Shown here: in pieces, positions 5,035 through 7,794 of the stretch
Position numbering within the stretch: the stretch's first letter is position 1
How the letters are laid out: each line of letters starts with the position of its first letter
Source: Gammaproteobacteria bacterium
Lineage (GTDB): Bacteria > Pseudomonadota > Gammaproteobacteria > Granulosicoccales > Granulosicoccaceae
DNA length: 7,794 nt
Assembly: GCA_020444765.1 (NCBI GenBank)
Contig: JAGRHW010000160.1
Span: forward strand, 1-7,794
Direction: 5' to 3'
Made by a program: the position numbers and the translations under genes
Notes under the pieces: model-generated
Seen by the model: the letters and a program-made list of their open reading frames with translations, nothing else
Told to the model about the DNA's origin: nothing
Databases searched by the model: none

Positions 5035-7794
5035 ATGAGCTTACGTTTTTTTGTCCTGCTTGCTGCGTTGCTTTTTACGCTGTCGCCGTCTGCCGAAATC
5101 CTCGACAGCCGTTTGTTGCAGCCGTCGCCGCGGGAAAACTGGCAAACCCTGAAGACGCCGCATTTCAATGTGCATTTTATCCGGCGCCATGAGGCCTACG
5201 CGCGACGGATAGCCGAAATCGCCGAACGGCAGTTTCCCTTGTTGACGGAAAAACTGCGCTGGACGCCGCACGGCAAAACCGAAATCGTTGTCAATGATAC
5301 CGTCGATGTCAGCAACGGCGGCTCGACTGTTTATCCGTACAACCGTTTCTACGTCTATATGAATGAGCCGGTCGACGGCGAACTGCTGGACCAGGCGGAT
5401 TTTGCCGAAACCCTGTTCATCCATGAATTCACTCATATCCTGCAACTCGATCAGGTTGGCGGTGCGCCGTCGTCTCTGCGTTCGCTGTTCGGTAAATCGC
5501 CGGACCCGCTGCTCAGCGTTTTTGTCCTGCCGCAGGTATTCGCGCCGCACTGGTTGTCTGAAGGTATCGCGATTCGTAGCGAGTCGCTCGATGGTAACGG
5601 GCGCAATAACAATGCAATGTATGAAGGGCGGATGCGCGAGGAAGTTCTGAAAGGGCTTGCCTCGTTCAGCGCCGAAAGTTATGAGGGTTATTACAATTCG
5701 CGCTGGCCGTTCGGTCAGGTGTATTTGTATGGCGCGTATTTTTTCCAGTTTCTCGAAGAGCGCTACGGCGAACAGGTGGTCACCGATTATATTGTTGATT
5801 ACCGTAACAACCTGCTGCCCTGGCAAATGAACAAACGCGCGCTACAGGCTACGGGCAAGGATGCGCGGCAACTCTGGACGGAGTTTCAGGATTATCTCCG
5901 CAAACGCTTCGAACCGGCGATCGAGGAAATAAAATTGCGCGGGCTGACTCGCGGCGAGATTCTTTATGCCGAGCGCTGGAGCAATCGTCTGTTGACCGCC
6001 GGACCCGACGGTTCGGTTTTTTTCTATCACGATGAACGAAAAAATCCGCCTCGAATCCTGCAGCTTTTTCCGGACGGAAAAGTAAAGGAAGTCGCTGCAA
6101 TAAAAGGCTTGTCCTCGATGCGCTGGCATCCACAGGCCGGTCTGTTGCTGGCAAAACCGCAAGTCTGCGGCAACACGGCGCTCTATACCGATCTGTTCCG
6201 TTTTGATCTCAACCATTCCAGACTGGAACGGATCACCAACTGCGCCCGCATCGCCCGCGCGGACTGGGCAAAAGACGGTAAATCCGCCTATGCGGTGCAA
6301 ACGCTCGGCGGAAGAAACAATCTGTTGTCAGTGTCGGCAAACGGCGCTATCGAAATCCTCGACGAACTCGCTCCCGGCGAAGCTATCGGGCAGCCGGAAG
6401 TCTCGGCAGACGGCAAAACCGTGCTTGCTGCGGTCAAACGCCAGGGGCAGGGTTGGAATATTGAATCCTTCGATATCGTCGCCCGGCGCTGGACCGCTCT
6501 GACCCAAGGCGGCGCGCTCGAATCCATGCCGTTTTATTTTGCTGACGGCCGGCATATCGGCTTTCTTTCGGATCACGACGGACAGCTTGAATTACGCAGC
6601 CTTGATCCGCAAAGCGGTGACATCCGCAGCCTGACCAACAGCACGGGTTATGTGAATCAGGCCGTGCAGAGTGACGACGGGCGACTGTGGATTTCCGAAT
6701 ACACCGGGCAGGGCGATGTAATTCGCCGGCTGGCGCCGGAGCTGCGTACCGGCGAGCCGTTGTCGACGGATACAATGCAAGCCGTAGGCTTGCATGAAAA
6801 ATCCTTGCCCGAGGTGATGCTGAACGCCGCCAGCTCACCTTATAATCCCTGGTTAACGCTGACGCCGCGTGGCTGGGCGCCGGTTTTTCTGGCGGATAGC
6901 GATTTCTGGGCATTCGGCCTGCAGCTTGCCGGGCAGGATATTCTCGGTTTTCATCAATGGTCCTTGATGCCGGTTTATTATGACTTCAGGGAGACGCAAC
7001 ATACCGGCGGCGCCTTGAGCTACAGTTTTAATGACCGGTTGCTGTTGTCGGCTTCGAGCGATTTGCAAGTCAGTTACCAAAGCGGGGAGCCGGATCAGCC
7101 GGAGTATTACGATACTCAGGACAATATTCAGCTGCTCGCCCGTTATCCGTTGAATCGCTATGAATGGGCGATGGACTTTTCCGCCGGTATCGCCAGAGAG
7201 CGCACGCGCCGCAGCCGGATTGCCGAGCAAACAAGGAGTACGCAGCACGATACGATCGCCGGTTTCGGGATTACCTTCAATAATTTTGATCGCTATCCGC
7301 TGGCCAGTACGCGCGGCTCCGGGCTGGGCTTTGATCTGCTTGTCGAGTCGTTCGACTGGTCAGGCGCTAAAAATGATCATCAGGGCGAAGCGGCGGTTTT
7401 TCGTTCGGTGGCAAACCTGCGTTTTGCCGAAGACCAGACGCTGATCGCCAATCTCGACGCCGGCGCCGGCGAAACGAACGGCAAACCGTTCCGGCTGGGC
7501 GGCAGTGTGGATAGCGTTGATTCACTCGGCGGAATCACCCGTCTCGGCGAGCGCGATTTTGCCCTGCGCGGTTATTCCGCCAACGAAAAACTTGCGGGCA
7601 AGCAGTTTCTGCGGGCGTCGCTGGCCTGGCATTTCCCGCTTGCGAGTATCTACGACGGCTGGCTTACGCCGCCGATCGGTCTTGGCAGACTCAAGGGCAA
7701 CCTTTTTACAGAGGCCGGTGATGCCTGGAACAGTACGGCGGACAGAACGTTTTATCCCTCGGTCGGTGCTGAACTCAGCGGTGAAATTCTGCTT
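5035..7794 (+). CDS. Exported HExxH metalloprotease / TolB-like beta-propeller / outer-membrane beta-barrel protein (partial, C-terminus cut off)
   Basis: My reading from the ATG at 5035 is open to the window end (920 codons, no stop). Residues 1-20 are a signal peptide (MSLRFFVLLAALLFTLSPSA, cleavage likely before Glu21). Residues about 35-290 are a gluzincin-like zinc peptidase: HEFTH at 130-134 (His130, His134 as ligands, Glu131 as catalyst) and HWLSEG at 172-177, where Glu176 is the likely third ligand. Residues about 305-560 contain repeated short strands of the TolB/WD40-like propeller type, e.g. SMRWHPQAGLLLA, EVSADGKTVLAAV and PFYFADGRHIGFLSDHDGQL. From about 600 (PYNPWLTLTPRGWAPV) alternating polar/aromatic strands begin, ending in an Omp85/D15-like part with LGERDFALRGYS (LRGY at 844-847) and FLRASLAWHFPL. 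The inferred picture is a barrel in the outer membrane with propeller and protease in the periplasm; substrate unknown. GGAA precedes the start by about 6 bases. The gene stands alone in the visible part. The domain calls rest on motif recognition, the barrel being the least certain. Confidence 0.85.
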   Translation, partial: MSLRFFVLLAALLFTLSPSAEILDSRLLQPSPRENWQTLKTPHFNVHFIRRHEAYARRIAEIAERQFPLLTEKLRWTPHGKTEIVVNDTVDVSNGGSTVYPYNRFYVYMNEPVDGELLDQADFAETLFIHEFTHILQLDQVGGAPSSLRSLFGKSPDPLLSVFVLPQVFAPHWLSEGIAIRSESLDGNGRNNNAMYEGRMREEVLKGLASFSAESYEGYYNSRWPFGQVYLYGAYFFQFLEERYGEQVVTDYIVDYRNNLLPWQMNKRALQATGKDARQLWTEFQDYLRKRFEPAIEEIKLRGLTRGEILYAERWSNRLLTAGPDGSVFFYHDERKNPPRILQLFPDGKVKEVAAIKGLSSMRWHPQAGLLLAKPQVCGNTALYTDLFRFDLNHSRLERITNCARIARADWAKDGKSAYAVQTLGGRNNLLSVSANGAIEILDELAPGEAIGQPEVSADGKTVLAAVKRQGQGWNIESFDIVARRWTALTQGGALESMPFYFADGRHIGFLSDHDGQLELRSLDPQSGDIRSLTNSTGYVNQAVQSDDGRLWISEYTGQGDVIRRLAPELRTGEPLSTDTMQAVGLHEKSLPEVMLNAASSPYNPWLTLTPRGWAPVFLADSDFWAFGLQLAGQDILGFHQWSLMPVYYDFRETQHTGGALSYSFNDRLLLSASSDLQVSYQSGEPDQPEYYDTQDNIQLLARYPLNRYEWAMDFSAGIARERTRRSRIAEQTRSTQHDTIAGFGITFNNFDRYPLASTRGSGLGFDLLVESFDWSGAKNDHQGEAAVFRSVANLRFAEDQTLIANLDAGAGETNGKPFRLGGSVDSVDSLGGITRLGERDFALRGYSANEKLAGKQFLRASLAWHFPLASIYDGWLTPPIGLGRLKGNLFTEAGDAWNSTADRTFYPSVGAELSGEILL

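Noticed and set aside
5041..5826. 261-residue open frame on the minus strand opposite the protease gene
   Set aside because: It lies wholly antisense to the HExxH protease coding region, shows no family likeness and has no ribosome-binding site that I can see.

Overview
The window looks like an ordinary chromosomal stretch of a moderately GC-rich Gram-negative proteobacterium, most likely a gammaproteobacterium. The evidence is protein style (an LrhA/HexA-like LysR regulator, a DUF1127 small protein, an Ada-AlkA fusion and Ogt) and a gene that encodes an outer-membrane beta-barrel. I see no tRNA, rRNA, CRISPR array, transposase, phage gene or integration site. Both ends are cut inside genes.

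Layout, left to right. (1) 1-605, minus strand: the N-terminal 201 residues of a LysR-family regulator. Its start region holds a plausible promoter that overlaps a small palindrome. (2) 745-1023, plus strand: a 92-residue DUF1127 (YjiS-like) protein, divergent from the regulator. (3) A 196-nt gap with a perfect 11-bp hairpin, then 1220-2200: a six-helix voltage-gated potassium channel with a complete S4 arginine ladder, a TTVGYGD filter and a C-terminal CPHC motif. (4) 2334-3803 and 3803-4306: a two-gene alkylation-repair operon. The first gene is an Ada methyl-phosphotriester sensor/AraC regulator fused to an AlkA glycosylase. The second is an O6-methylguanine methyltransferase, and the two overlap by one base. 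(5) 4320-4913, minus strand and convergent with the operon: an uncharacterised 197-residue protein with an N-terminal coiled coil, one hydrophobic segment and a Cys/His-rich C-terminal half. (6) 5035-7794, plus strand and divergent from (5), open at the window end: a large exported protein with an HExxH zinc-protease domain, a TolB-like beta-propeller and an Omp85/D15-like barrel with an LRGY motif.

The repair operon is the clearest functional unit. Its first protein should sense methylated DNA phosphates, activate transcription and excise alkylated bases; the second should reverse O6-alkylguanine. The LysR/DUF1127 pair may be a regulator with its divergent target. The channel, the 197-residue protein and the protease-barrel protein have no obvious functional tie to their neighbours. 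The most notable items are the protease-propeller-barrel protein, the uncharacterised 197-residue protein, and several untested inverted repeats at gene starts. I did not find a clearly new multi-gene system.
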